Shown here piece by piece: positions 33,871 through 45,429 of a DNA stretch of 64,000 nucleotides (position 1 is the stretch's first letter; every line of letters starts with the position of its first letter). The stretch is taken from assembly GCA_963971425.1 (NCBI GenBank), contig OZ020519.1, positions 202,028-266,027 of the forward strand, given 5' to 3'. The position numbers and the translations under genes were made by a program. This DNA is from Bryoerythrophyllum caledonicum. Lineage: Eukaryota; Streptophyta; Bryopsida; Pottiales; Pottiaceae. A model generated the notes under the pieces. The model saw nothing but the letters and a program-made list of their open reading frames with translations, did no database searches and was not told the origin of the DNA.

Positions 33871-34142
33871 AGGGCAAATTGACCTCCACCTTGGTACTTA
33901 CCCGAGGGGGCCAAAAGGTGGTGGGGCCAAACCTGGCCCCTATTTTGTTTTTGAATGGGGCCGTATTTATAGCAAACAAGGATCCTTTGGGATAAACAAT
34001 GGCCGAGGGCCCCAAATTTGTCAATTTTTTTTTCCAAAAAAGCCTCTAGACCCCCCAAAATAAGAGGGCCAGAAAAATGACCCCATGCAAGTAAGACGGG
34101 GCCGACGTCGGGTAAGTACCAACGAGGGGGTCAATTTGCCCT
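33871..34142. mobile_element. AGGGCAAATTGACC-end MITE (272 bp)
   Basis: The ends AGGGCAAATTGACC and GGTCAATTTGCCCT are perfect inverse copies, followed by a further near-perfect GGTACTTACCCGA pair. The interior (GGGGCCAAACCTGGCCCCTA, GAGGGCCAGAAAAATGACCCC) is shared in inverse orientation with 35399-35661. Confidence 0.85.
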
Positions 34143-34165
34143 AGGCGAAGAAAACCTTAGTACTA

Positions 34166-34382
34166 CATTGATTTTGATGTTTAGTGTCATGGGCAGTAAA
34201 TGGCTTGTAAATGCTACAAGTTTTTAGTTTTGATATAAATTTTTACTATGAGCACAACAATCTATACTACTCAAAGAGGGGGATCACAGTGGATAAGGTC
34301 CATAAAAATATTCATCAAGAGTGAAAAATTATAGCATTTACAAGTCATTTACTGCCCATGACACTAAACATCAAAATCAGTG
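34166..34382. mobile_element. CACTRATTTTG-end MITE (217 bp)
   Basis: The ends CATTGATTTTGATGTTTAG and (inverse) CACTGATTTTGATGTTTAG stay paired for about 50 bases with few mismatches, and TA lies on both sides (34164-34165 and 34383-34384). It belongs with the other CACTAAA-end elements of this window. Confidence 0.85.
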
Positions 34383-34424
34383 TACTGGAATGCTATCATT
34401 CTTTAGAGTGTTTTATATTGGTAT

Positions 34425-35030
34425 TTTTTAACCCTAAAATGCCAAAGCAGCCACTTTCTAGCTTCTCGGATGACATTTGGGAATGAGCAGCGATGTAAAT
34501 GGTCATTTTCTATCCTTTTTTCTGTGAAGAATTTATTGAATGCATAAGCATAAGATGATGATGGAACTTGCCTCATTGAGGTAATCATGTTTTATCTAAG
34601 AAAAAAAATGTTTGTGACACGGATCTTAATGTAGTGGATTTGAGAAACTTCTAGCACTACCTTTTAATCTGAATTTGATCCATTAAAGTGATATTTTTTG
34701 AACTTGAGTCCAACTAAAAAAAGGAAGTTTATGAAGTCTAGTTTCCATTCCAAGTTGAAAATTTAAAAAATACGTAAAATTGAATAAGCTATTGCAATTT
34801 GAAATTTGGACCTATAACCGCTTTATTGTTTTTAGTTGAACACGGAAATTTCTTTTACAACACAAATTTTGGTACTCTCTGGTGAAATTTTCAGAATTTT
34901 ATAGCACAATTTGTATTAATATGAATTTTCTTCACTTTTTCTTCAGGAAATCAGAATAATTCTAAAATTTCAGATAAAAATCTATGATTTCTGTGACATA
35001 ATGAAAACATGTGATTTCATCTATGAAAAA
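34425..35030. repeat. inverted repeat arm right of the TolB-like gene
   Basis: This is the inverse partner of 28433-29050 with moderate divergence. It starts TTTTTAACCCTAAAATG and ends TGAAAACATGTGATTTCAT. The two arms are about 5.4 kb apart and enclose the TolB-like gene and four small elements. Confidence 0.85.
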
Positions 35031-35398
35031 TGAAATTAAAAATTTTCCTCTTATATTGAAAGAAATCACTTACCCAAGTTGCCACACCAGCACCTTTTTC
35101 AAAATCCATTTTAAACGCTGCCTTAAAGTATATTCATTTACCCTTTGGAAAAATTCTCCAAGTTTACATGTCAAATTCACATTCACTGCTCTACTTTGGC
35201 TTCTTATTTCATTGTCCAATTTTTTTGCTTCTCAGTATCAGACTTTTCCACCAACTGTGCTGGAAAAGTAAAATATATCTCCTGGATAAGCTGCAACACA
35301 TTCTTCACTCACCATATGGTACGAGCGCTTTTAGGATGGCTGAGCAGTTTTGGTCACAAATTCCCCAAAATGGGCCCGCATGTAAGCATGGGCGCGGC

Positions 35399-35661
35399 CA
35401 GGATATCCCCACGCTCGGACTTACCCGAGGTGGGCCCCCATCTTAATGGCGTGGGGTCATTTTTCTGGCCCTCTTATTTTGGGGGGTCCAGAGGCTTTTT
35501 TTGGATTTTTTTTGACGAATTTGGAGCCTACAGCCTTTGCTTATCTTGAAGGTCACTCCCTTGCTATAAATAGGTCCCCATACAAAAACAAAATAGGGGC
35601 CAGGTTTGGCCCCACCACCTTGTGACCCCACGCGGTAAGTCCGAGCATGGGGGATATCCTG
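35399..35661. mobile_element. CAGGATATCCCC-end MITE (263 bp)
   Basis: The ends CAGGATATCCCC and GGGGATATCCTG are inverse, followed by paired GCTCGGACTTACC. The interior matches 33871-34142 in inverse orientation. No target duplication was seen. Confidence 0.75.
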
Positions 35662-37770
35662 TTAAATCGGTAAGCGTGCGCACATGGATGAGGAAGGATG
35701 CCTGTAAGGTTGTGGCAACCGGTGGCAGGACCCACGTGACAGGGCCCGGATCCTTAATCTATGCGCGCACAAGCATTGGGACTGGTTACAAAATCCCCCC
35801 CTTGTTGAAAAAAGTGCAAAAAAATGAAAAAGTGAATAAAGTGAATCAAGTGAAAAAAGTTCTCTTGAATCGGGGCCTTGGCTAGGGTTCCTCCTCGGTT
35901 TGGAGGGCTCGCCCCATCTAAGGAGCCAAGCCCCAACCCGGGAAACCTGAAGCCAGATGGAGGCCGCATGGGTGCCATGTGTGGCTGCTTTGTATAGGAA
36001 CAGGCCCAGCTAGGAGGGCCTCTTCCTGCATACGGCCACATCTATTTTTAATGCATGCCCGGGCTTTTCCCCGTGGCGGGCTTTAGGTTGTGAGATCTCA
36101 TAATGCGGGAATGCCGTGAACATTCCGCAATGTCAGGTTCTCCGAATTGTACAGGGAGGAAAACAGCTCGGCAGTTACGAACATGAGCATCACCGAGAGA
36201 AGTTATTCAAGACTAGTGTAAGGACCCGTTGTACCAACGGGGCAAGGGCTATCTCAATCCCAAGTTATCACTTTGTTGATAAAGCTAAGTCATCAATTGT
36301 GTGGATTTGGGTTGTGTAAGGGTGTCACTTTTTGGAAATTGAGAGAATTGGGTCAAGTGAAGTTGCAAAGGTAAAGTCTTGGGGTTAATAGTGTGGGTCT
36401 TTAGAATAAAAATTTAGGCTTGGTTTGAGATGGAGATTGTTTGAATAAGGTACAGTTTGACCTGCTTAATCTCAGAACTTGTGTACAATGATTATTAATC
36501 TCAGAACTTGTGTACAAAGATTAGATCTGTACAGACTTTGATCACGGCCACCACTTTGCCCCCTCCCCATCGCCTCCCGGCCTCTTAAACCCTTTTCCTC
36601 TTAAATTCCTCAAAATCCTATTCTTTGAGGTCGCATTTCTCCTCTCGTACTGTTTTACACTAATACACATGAGATTTAAGTTTCTTCAAACCTTTGTTCT
36701 CATATAAAATCAATCCTACACAATTCTCAATCCCTATGATCAACTCAATGAGAAGAAAAGCGACTAAGATTCCAAGCTCTTCCAAGCTCTTCCATTGATC
36801 TAGTATAGCTCTTAAGAGAGAGAAAAGAGTAGTATAAAAAGAGGACTGCAGCTGTAACAATTTTCACCTGCATGTCGTTGAACATGGCCTCTCGGCTTTG
36901 ATTTTGCTGCCGCATCCGCCGCACCATCTCGTGTATGAGCATCAACCTGCAAAATACTGTAGATGTGCTTTACAGAATGAGCATCATTCTTCAAATTCAA
37001 AGCGTCATTGCAGAATAAACAATCGAAGTGCAAGTGGAAGGCATTGTTGCAGAAACTCAATGCATCGTTAGAATCAATGAGTTACAGAATAAACAATCTT
37101 AGTCCAAGGCATCGTAACAGGTACTCAGTGCATTGTTTGAAGTCAACTATGAGCATCGTTGCACTTACATTGCTGATCAACATCGTTTAAACTCAATGAA
37201 CATCAATAGAGATAAAACTTACTCTCAAAAAATCCATCAAGAAATTCTGAAATTTTGAGACTGCAAACTTGTCAATATGTGACAAAGTCCCCACCAAGTT
37301 CCAGCATCGTGAAATATACACACGAAAACAACAAAAACCTAAAACCCTAAACTCTCAAATAATGATGAACACTGTAAACCCTATACCACAAAGTCTTAAA
37401 ACCTAGAATTCATCACCTATCGAGCTCCGACCACACAATGCAGCATGCATTCAAACCCGCTGCTCACATTCCTCGGACGCATTATGAACGTGGTTGCTCA
37501 GTCACTTCAAATGCATGCAGTTGCGGCGCTTTCAATTGCACACAATTCACACACTTTTAGTCCACAGTTTCAAACAGAAATCTGAAATGGTGATGATGCG
37601 AGGGAGTGTCAACTCTACATCTTGTAGCCATCCTATTACTCTTCATCTTGGTGCTGGGAGTTTTCGCCTCATAAACTTCACAAAGTTGCATACGGGCATC
37701 CATGCTTTGTTAAAGTAACATGATCGTGTTGCCCTAGACGTAGCATCCTGATGAGCATGAAGGTGTTCAC
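35662..37770. other. intergenic DNA, no supported gene
   Basis: It contains a short AGTGAATAAAGTGAATCAAGTG run (35830-35860) and a duplicated TAATCTCAGAACTTGTGTACA unit (about 36456 and 36495). Repeated GCATCGTT/GCATTGTT phrases lie in 36990-37170. Frames are short and compositionally biased. Confidence 0.5.
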
Positions 37771-37774
37771 TGGT

Positions 37775-38760
37775 TCACAGATCACCTTCGACAATTGGAT
37801 GCCGAGCCGGATCGACATCCCAGCTCCCTTTGAGTGTAAAAGCTAAAGGGCCCTCGTTACCCTGCAGCTGGTGAGCGGGCACCCTGTGGGAGAACAGAAC
37901 GTCGTAACCAGGGCTTTTTTTTTTGGCGACAGTCTGACAGATTCGCTTTGCTGTGAGATGTGGGTTGGGTTAAATTTTGGAAGGAAGATATCTCACTGGC
38001 CGAAAGAGAATCTGGCGAACGAAAAAAAAAGCCCTGGTCGTAACTGAAAGACACTGACCCAAGTTCATACATTGCCTCGTACACCGTGCGGTAGCCTCTG
38101 GCCCTTTCCAGCACTGAGAACACCAGCATCTTCTCTGGCTTCACATCCTCCAGGATGTGCACCACGCGAAACTGGGGACACTTGGCGCCAGGGCTCGGGA
38201 TTGCAGACGCGGATTTCAAAAATTTCGTTGTGTAGAGCGCCCACACTTGGTCTTTCTTTGAATAAATCGTCACCACTTCTCGTCTATCCACTCAAACTCC
38301 ATCTTGTGCGAGAACGTGTTGATGGATTCAAAGATGGCCTTACTCCCCGGCTCAAACTTGCTGCAAGACACTGCGTATCCTGACTTCTGCATCCATTAGC
38401 AAAGATCAGCACTACTTCAACCAACAGTTTCCATGTGCAAGGCATAGAGTACAGTATTGATATCGAAGAATATTGTCTACCTCGAACATCCTGATTGCCT
38501 CCGGCACTGGCTTAAAAGGCGTCAGCCATGTGACCGATGCTTCAAACTTTGGATGCCTCGAAACTTTGTTGATGCGTTCCCAGACTCGTCGAAACCCGTC
38601 TTTCTCGTCATACACTGCCCAGATCTGTCACGTAACGTGGGGTTAGTCGTAGAGAAGAAGTGAAGTGCCAATCTCCACGTGTGAGGTTTACACCAGGTTC
38701 CGGAGGATGAAATCCTTGGTCCGCTCCTTGTCGAAGTTGGAGTAATTAGGGTCAGATTTT
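37775..38760 (-). pseudogene. DUF3444 domain gene copy, broken by frameshift and hAT insertion
   Basis: Read from the right, exon-like blocks give DPNYSNFDKERTKDFILRNL (about 38695-38756), IWAVYDEKDGFRRVW to AIRMFE (about 38481-38627) and a long block (about 38384 down to the TGA at 37775-37777) with SKAIFESINTFSHKMEF, KKDQVWALYTTKFLKS, FSHRVPAHQLQ and SWDVDPA. These follow the order of the plant DUF3444 domain, usually found at the C-terminus of DnaJ-type proteins. No J domain is present. Two defects are visible: a one-base frame change near 38280-38290 between HKMEFEW and RREVVTIY, and a 128-bp hAT MITE with 8-bp duplication (net 136 bases, out of frame) inside the last block. Without these the reading continues. 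A sequencing error could explain the frameshift but not the insertion. Confidence 0.82.
37909..38036. mobile_element. hAT-type MITE (128 bp) in coding sequence
   Basis: The ends CAGGGCTTTTTTTTT and AAAAAAAAAGCCCTG are inverse, and GTCGTAAC is present directly on both sides (37901-37908 and 38037-38044). An 8-bp duplication plus CAGGG ends are hallmarks of hAT elements. It has no coding capacity. Confidence 0.93.
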
Positions 38761-38774
38761 TCCAAGAGAATTTT

Positions 38775-38995
38775 CTATTTTCGAACTTGACCGCTCAATG
38801 CCGATTTCAAGCAGTGCAAGCAAAACGCAGATCGCAACCTACTACTGATCACAAAACGCAGATCACAAACACAAACGACCTACACAACTTGCCTATTTTT
38901 GAACTTGACCGCTCAATGGCGATTTCGAGCAGTGCAAGCAAAACGCAGATCGCAACCTACTACTGATCACAAAACGCAGATCACAACCTGATTAA
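38775..38995. repeat. 118-bp tandem duplication
   Basis: Two near-identical units start CTATTTT(C/T)GAACTTGACCG at about 38775 and 38893. Each contains GCAAAACGCAGATCGCAACC and ACTGATCACAAAACGCAGAT. Confidence 0.85.
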
Positions 38996-39160
38996 ACAAC
39001 GCCGACACAACGGCGACCCCCTTCAAATTTTCAGGGTTTGATGCGCCATGACTTCCCCCATGTTCGCCCTCAAGGTTCCGCCAATGGCCACCATAGGGAC
39101 GGGGCTCCCATAGCAAACCCTGAAATTTCAGAGTTGATCATTACAGAAAAACTTCCCGCA

Positions 39161-39236
39161 GCCCTTCCACTCCCATCGTGCCCTTCCACTCCCATCGTGC
39201 CCTTCCACTCCCATCGTGCCCTTCCACTCCGATCGA
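39161..39236. repeat. 19-bp tandem repeat
   Basis: Four consecutive copies of CCCTTCCACTCCCATCGTG, the last ending CCGATCG, plus a detached half unit near 39259. Confidence 0.9.
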
Positions 39237-39239
39237 CTT

Positions 39240-40820
39240 GTTGAAATAACGTCTTATCAGCCCTTCCACTCCGATCGTCTTGTTGTTCTTCTCGGTCTGC
39301 TAGTGTTGGTCTTCTTGGTGTGCTTGTGTTGGTCTTCTTGGTCTGTTGGTCCACCAGGAGCGGCGGACGGACAGACTGTCGCCTATTATATAGGTAGATG
39401 ATAATGACATTCCCATTGTAATTTCAATTTAGTGACTCCCAATACAGTAGTTTTACATTGTAATTATGACCCTAAAGCCGTGAAAGTTTCAATGTTATTC
39501 TCAAGACTTTGTCTTGAAATTGATCGAGACTTAGCCAAGGTGTCACACAGTTAGAATTTGGTGAAGCAAGCTTGAGGTTTGGTGTGACAGACTTAGAGTT
39601 TGGTGTGGTAGACTTGGGCTTTGGGGTGGAGGTGCGGCAAGCGTATTGAATTATTGATTGATCTGCATATGCGAAGATATTTAAGTTTCAAACTTGCTGT
39701 ACAATCAACACATAAACTCACGCATAGAGTGATCACCATACGATCTTGTTACCTCCTCATGCGTCAGGCTCAGCATACACCAGAAACAACAGAAACAATT
39801 ACAGTGACTATAAAAAAGATGACTTACAGTTGGAGAGAACGAAAAAATAAAAAAACGAAAAGCCACTGCAGAGATCAGCAATGACAGAGTTGGATGACTT
39901 TTAGATTTCACTTTGTATTGCCTGAAGTACGTTGATATGTCGAGGCAAAAACGAGTAAATACGATGATTTGGGTAGCAACAATATTGAGTGCAGTAGAGC
40001 TTTCACGATGCTCGAAACTGCACGAGACAAGCATTTCAGTGCAAATCAGAGCCTTTAGTATACATTCGACAGCAGTGTAAAATCCCACTTGTGAATTATG
40101 ATTGCATGCGCAAATCCGCTTCCGGACTCTTGATGCAAATCTCAGCGGAAACCTCGGCATTATTCCACTACAAAACCACACTTGTACCCATGTGGAACAA
40201 CTACTCAGTCGCAAAGGGAGGCAGGGCCATGACTCCATGGGAAACTGATCGGCACTCTCATTCGATTACACAACAGTCCATTCACATCCCGCAGTTACTG
40301 TCGAGTTCACTGTATTGATTTCCCAAATGGCCGAAACAAAAGGCTTTGAGATGTTCCAGGAATCATTTGGCACTTTCTCCGAATTACACAAAGACCACAA
40401 CACGTACAGTTCTCCGGAGACTAGTGTTACAATTCCATTCTACCGGGACTGTATATGGCTTGATCGTCTTCCGTAAAAGGCTACACTTTCTGTTTTGGAT
40501 CTGTCTCTTTCTTTCTCTGTGTCCGGGACTAACTCCTCTGACTAGGTACATACAAACGGATGACAAACTCTCTCTCGCTCGTACTCCCTTTCATCGACCG
40601 ACGAAGCACTGGCACATGATGATGATGATGATGATCATGCATGCTGGTGGGACGTCGGGGAAAGTGATGTCCACATTGTGAGCCTTCGGAACCCAGCTTT
40701 ACTAGCCAATGGATTTAACATACAACGACAAGTTTCTGAGTTGCTCTCCATTCCGACACAAAATGTATTAAAAATTTGATCTCACGCCATGAACGACGAT
40801 GATGACGATGAAAAAAAAAC
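39240..40820. other. intergenic DNA between DUF3444 remnant and transporter, no gene seen
   Basis: It holds GGTCTTCTTGG(T) repeats (about 39312-39350), recurring TTGG(T/G)GT(G/T)(A/G)CAGACTT phrases (39540-39620) and a GATGATGATGATGAT run (40617-40634). No frame is persuasive. Confidence 0.5.
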
Positions 40821-43362
40821 CTAGATGAACTTGGGAGCCGGACAAGCAGCCGTGAAGTTTAGGACCTGGTCCGCCGTATTGCACTTGAGCACGCCGGGCG
40901 CCAAGCCCACCTGGCCCAGGGTGAAGATGGTGTAGTTCTGGTACAGCTTCAAGGTCTTGCTCAGCGCCGAGGTCACGTCCGCAACAGGCACTGCAGCAGA
41001 CCATCCATGCATCAGGAATTTGCGAGGAGAGGAGTGAGGAAGAAAAGTGTCAGTGACGGATCTTTAATAAGTATCACGTTACCTGGGATGGGCTTGGCGG
41101 TTTCGATGAAGCTCTTGACGGTCTTCGCGTTCTTGGCGACGGTAGCGTTGAGGACGGCCCAGTCGGTGGCGGTGAGCGTGGGCACCGAGCCGGCAAGCGC
41201 GGCGGCTTGGAACGACTGCAGGGTGGTGTTGAACTCCGTGTACATGTCGTTGTTCAGCGTGCCGATATCCATCTTGTACTGCTGGATGTGCTTGGAATCG
41301 ATGGCGCCAGGAGCGTACACGCCCTGCGCGAACAGCGCCGCCACGCCTAGCCCGACCACGGCGAGCGTGGCCACCCACGACAAGAACTGGCGCCCGAACT
41401 GGCGCCAGTTGACGCCCTCCGAGCCCTCCAGCAGGCCGACGCCCACGATGGCGCCCGTCACGCACTGGGACGACGACTGCGGCAGCCCGTACTGCGCCGC
41501 GATCATGATCACCAGCGCCGTGGCCAGCTCCGCCGCAAACCCACGCGAGGGTGTCAGCTTCACGAGCTGCACGCCCATCGCGCGTGTCACGTTGTACCCG
41601 TAGGTGCCCAGCCCAACCACCAGCCCGACGGCGCCGATAAGCACGATCCACACCGGAGGCGACACTTTCGACGACAGCTTGCCATTGTTATACACGTCCC
41701 AGATGGAGGCCAGGGGTCCGGCCATGTAGCCTACCTCGCCGGCTCCGTGCGCGAAGATCACGCAGATGGCCGAGAAGACCTGCAGGAACACAGGCAGGCC
41801 GCGGGGCAGTTCGTCACCAATCATCGCGTTGAGCGTGCGAGGACATGTGGACTGGTCTGGTGTGATGGAAGTGGGTGCGTACCTGGAGATAAGAGAAGGC
41901 GTACTCGACGCGCGGCTCGAACACCTCGGCCTGCTCGTGGATGGCGTTCACCTTGGCGTCGGTTTTGACGACCTTGTGGATGTCCACGTTGAGGCCGTGG
42001 GTAGCACCGCGCCAGGCCTTGCTGTGCCAAGCCTCCTTGAGCACTGGGTTGGGGCCGAGCTCCAGGGTGTCAATGGCGACAACCTCGCCCTCACCCCTGA
42101 ACTGACCCTCGCCGGGGATGGTCTTCTCGCCGCTCTCGATCTTGGAGCCGTCGACATGCGCGATGGGGCGGCCATTGGAGTCGAAGAGCTTCTCACAGTG
42201 TCGCCTCAGAAGCGGCAGCACGATGAGTGCCGTGAGGATGGCCAATCCTGTGGCCACGACGATGGCGATCCACGCGGACTTGCCGTCGGACCAGTCGCCG
42301 GCATTGTCGAGCGCCTTCTTGGCTCCCTTGGTGAACACGAAGTAGACGTTGATGAACACCGTGAGGAGCACCATCGGGGGTAGTGTCCAGAACGCCAGCG
42401 TGTAGGCGTTCTTGCGGCGCAGGACTAGGAAGCGCACCGAACCGAAGATGAAGGCGGAAACCAGACCCGTCAGCACGGGCGCCACAAACCACGCCATCAT
42501 GATCGCCACCACGCCCTTGTAGGGCGGGAAACTCGACCCGGAGTTGTCCTTCACGGCCCACACCACGGCGTCCTTCCCATCCCACACCAGGGCGAATCCA
42601 ATGATGCACCCAACTGCGGAGCATCCCCAACCACCGTCAGAAACAGTTCTTCATCTGTACTTCTCCGCCGACACCAACAACAACAGTAGCAGGAATGGCA
42701 AGCGCCAAATAATCACGGGATGCGAGGGAGGCGCGAGGAGCTTACTGATGGTGTGGGTGGAGGAGGTGTTAAGCCCCATGTAGGACGACAGCACCTGCCA
42801 TATGGTTCCCACCGTGAGCGCGCACACCATTCCATAGGCGTACACCTCAGGGTTGGCGGTGAAGGCGTTGATGTCGGCAATGCCTCCCGCAATCGTGTTC
42901 GTAGACACACGACCCAGCAGCAGAGCGCCGGAGAACTCGAAGACTGCCGCGATTATCAGCGCTTGTTTGAGCGTTAGAGTTTTACTTCCCACCGAGGTAG
43001 CGAAAGCGTTGGCCACATCATTGGACCCTGAACCACACCAATAATAACAGAGACATTCCCACCTGTTAGATACTCATCACCTTCACCAACAACGCCAACA
43101 ACAAGCTCGCGCGTCACCGGCATTGTCCCGGAATCCCACCCAGGCTCAAAACGGTATGCTGCAGCTAATCGAGTGGCGAGGTACCAACTCTCTGAAAACC
43201 TGTTATCACCACAAGGGAAATCATGTTGCATCCCGGAAGCACGGTGCTGCGAGCTCCAGTACTGTGATGAAGTAGAAGCGGCATACCTGTTCCGAACCCA
43301 AAGCCGAAGGCCGCGAAGGCGCCAACCACCACCAGCCACAAGTACTCTTCCATCATAGCCAT
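40821..43362 (-). CDS. PiT-family (PHO4/PTB-type) phosphate transporter, five exons
   Basis: Exons 43287-43362, 42746-43027, 41883-42613, 41083-41779 and 40821-40990 join in frame to 651 residues starting MAMMEEYLWLVVVGAFAAFG. The first PiT signature is intact (GTGSNDVANAFATSVG, about residues 24-39), followed by KTLTLKQALIIAAVFEFSGA. The second signature (about residues 372-386) reads FAHGAGEVGYMAGPL where most PiT proteins have ND. About ten hydrophobic segments flank a large polar central loop (about residues 215-345). Pho4 proteins carry inorganic phosphate with Na+ or H+ across membranes; this eukaryotic type is known from fungi, animals, algae and non-seed plants and is distinct from plastid PHT2. 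Plasma membrane location and Na+ coupling are inferred. An intron of only 103 bases lies at 41780-41882. Confidence 0.93.
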
Positions 43363-43518
43363 GGCGCCTAACCAGTGAACAGTGAGTCTTGAGTCAGTCA
43401 GTCGCGCTAGCTCGCTCGCTCGCAGCGGCTATCGAGGCAGTCGGTAGGGAGAGCGAATTAGAGTGGGACGCTCAGATCGGGGAATGAGCTGTAACGGAAG
43501 GCTGGGTACAGGAGCGCT

Positions 43519-43527
43519 ACATATAAG
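43519..43527 (-). promoter_or_regulatory. possible TATA box of the transporter gene
   Basis: CTTATATGT on the minus strand, about 155 bases upstream of the ATG, is an acceptable TATA-like element. Distance and match are less good than for the other two genes. Confidence 0.35.
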
Positions 43528-43529
43528 CA

Positions 43530-44365
43530 GGCAGCACCCACCGCGACAGACGCTCACAGCAGTGGATATACCGGCTGGATCTGAATATACACCAGAACAT
43601 CCCCGTTCGATCGAGTGGCCGCGGCCCCGTCGTCGGAGAGAGCGAGCTTCGGAGGGGATCTCCAGCATTCCATGCTAGATCCGTGCCGTATACATTCCTC
43701 CTAGATCCGCGCTCGACGGCTAGCAACTCCGGGCACAGCGCCTGGCCTGTTAAGTGCTCGCGCGATGTGACTTTCATCGGATCATGAGCTGCCGCAGCTA
43801 GCCGCAACAGGAGTAAGATCCGGACTTCATGAGATGAGGAAGAATAATGAGATGATGATGAAGAAGCAGTTCGATGATGCGCGGGTATACCAGACCACGG
43901 GGGAGCTGAGGGTGGGGAGCGGGGTTCATGAGATGAGATGGAACTCAGAGATGCCGCATTGCCAGCGCAGATGCGCCTAGTGCTGGGCACTGTTGCAGAA
44001 TCTGCAGCTGGGGTGGCTCTTGGGAGGTCGTGGGACCGTGCATTATATGATTACGGCCACCACTGCACTCTCACGCGCTTTTGCACGCTAGCTCAGATTT
44101 TGCTCCCACGCCGCTGGGGCGGCGATGAAGCCCAGCTTCTCCCAAGGCTGGAATCCACCCTTGGCCTGCTCGATCGCGGGGGATGCCTGTCCTTCCGTGG
44201 CTGGACGCACGCATGGCTTGCGATCGTCGTCATGACACCGAATTATCTAACGACAGACGCGCAATCCCACAGCGAGGGCCAGTGTTTTTTAGGCTTCGTG
44301 CACCCAGATTGGCCTCCAAATAAACTGCTGTAGTCTAACCTTGATAATATCACCCAAGGTTGTTA
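43530..44365. other. GC-rich upstream region of the transporter, no gene seen
   Basis: Frames in both directions exist but share no resemblance to known families. The stretch to about 44330 keeps gene-like GC and may hold 5' leader and promoter sequence. Confidence 0.45.
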
Positions 44366-45429
44366 CACTAAATTTTATGTTTAGTGTGGGGGTACTTTAT
44401 CATTTGAAAGCGCTATGATTTTTTTACTTCTGGTGAAGATTTTACTGAGAGTACAACTATGTATACTTTAGGTAATGTAGATGAAAATTGAGGTGGACCA
44501 CATCAATTCTAGTTTTGGATGAAAATTGAGGTGGAACACATCAATTTTGGTTATTATATATAGTATTAATATGTTATTATTATATATAGTATTAATATGT
44601 TATTATTATATATAGTATTAATATGTTATTATTATATATAGTATTAATATGTTATTATTATATATAGTATTAATATGTTATTATTATATATAGTATTAAT
44701 ATGTTATTATTATATATAGTATTATTATATATAGTATTAATATGTTATTATTATATATAGTATTAATATGTTATTATTATATATAGTATTAATATGTTAT
44801 TATTATATATAGTATTAATATGTTATTATTATATATAGTATTAATATTATAATATATGTTATTATGTTATTATTATATGATATTATTATATTATTATGTT
44901 ATATTCTTATGTTAATATTATATTATGTTATATTATATTATAATATTATGTTAATATTCTAATGTTATATTCTTATGTTATAAAATAATATTATTATGTT
45001 ATATTATTTTATTATCTTATTATATTATGATGTTTTATTATTTTATTATGTTATTATACTATTATGTTATTATGTTATTATGTTATTATGTTATTATTAT
45101 GTTATTATATTATAATTTTGGTTTTGAGTACAACTTGTAAAAACTTATCCACATCAATTCCCGTGTCTTTTATTTTGAAACAAGCCACACTATTTCTAAT
45201 GGACATGATTTGATGTGGATGGAAAATTCAAGTGGACCACTTTAATTTGCGTTTAATGAAATTACTGTAGGAAATTTCAAATAGTCTAGTCTACACTATA
45301 TTCAGGGAATGGTGTAGTTAAAGAGGGTGATCTTTTGTTAACATGGTTGGTAAAGATATTCATCAAGAGTAAAAACTTATAGCATTTATAAATCATATAG
45401 TGTGCCTACACAAAACATCAAATTTAGTG
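44366..45429. mobile_element. CACTAAA-end MITE expanded by a minisatellite (1064 bp)
   Basis: The left end CACTAAATTTTATGTTTAG and the right end CATCAAATTTAGTG are inverse, and TA lies on both sides (44364-44365, 45430-45431). Inner motifs (GAAAGCGCTATGATTTTT on the left, AAACTTATAGCATTTATAAAT on the right) are subterminal partners also seen in 34166-34382. Most of the length is AT-rich tandem repeat. Confidence 0.82.
44556..45110. repeat. 26-bp AT-rich minisatellite, decaying to TTATTA repeats
   Basis: The unit TATTAATATGTTATTATT plus ATATATAG (26 bases) repeats about eleven times to 44845, with one partial unit near 44715. It then degenerates into irregular TTAT(T/A)ATG tracts to about 45110. 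Confidence 0.93.

Noticed and set aside
41747-42383. Plus-strand frames of up to 205 codons across the phosphate transporter
   Set aside because: Antisense shadows of a high-GC gene with conserved membrane segments on the minus strand.
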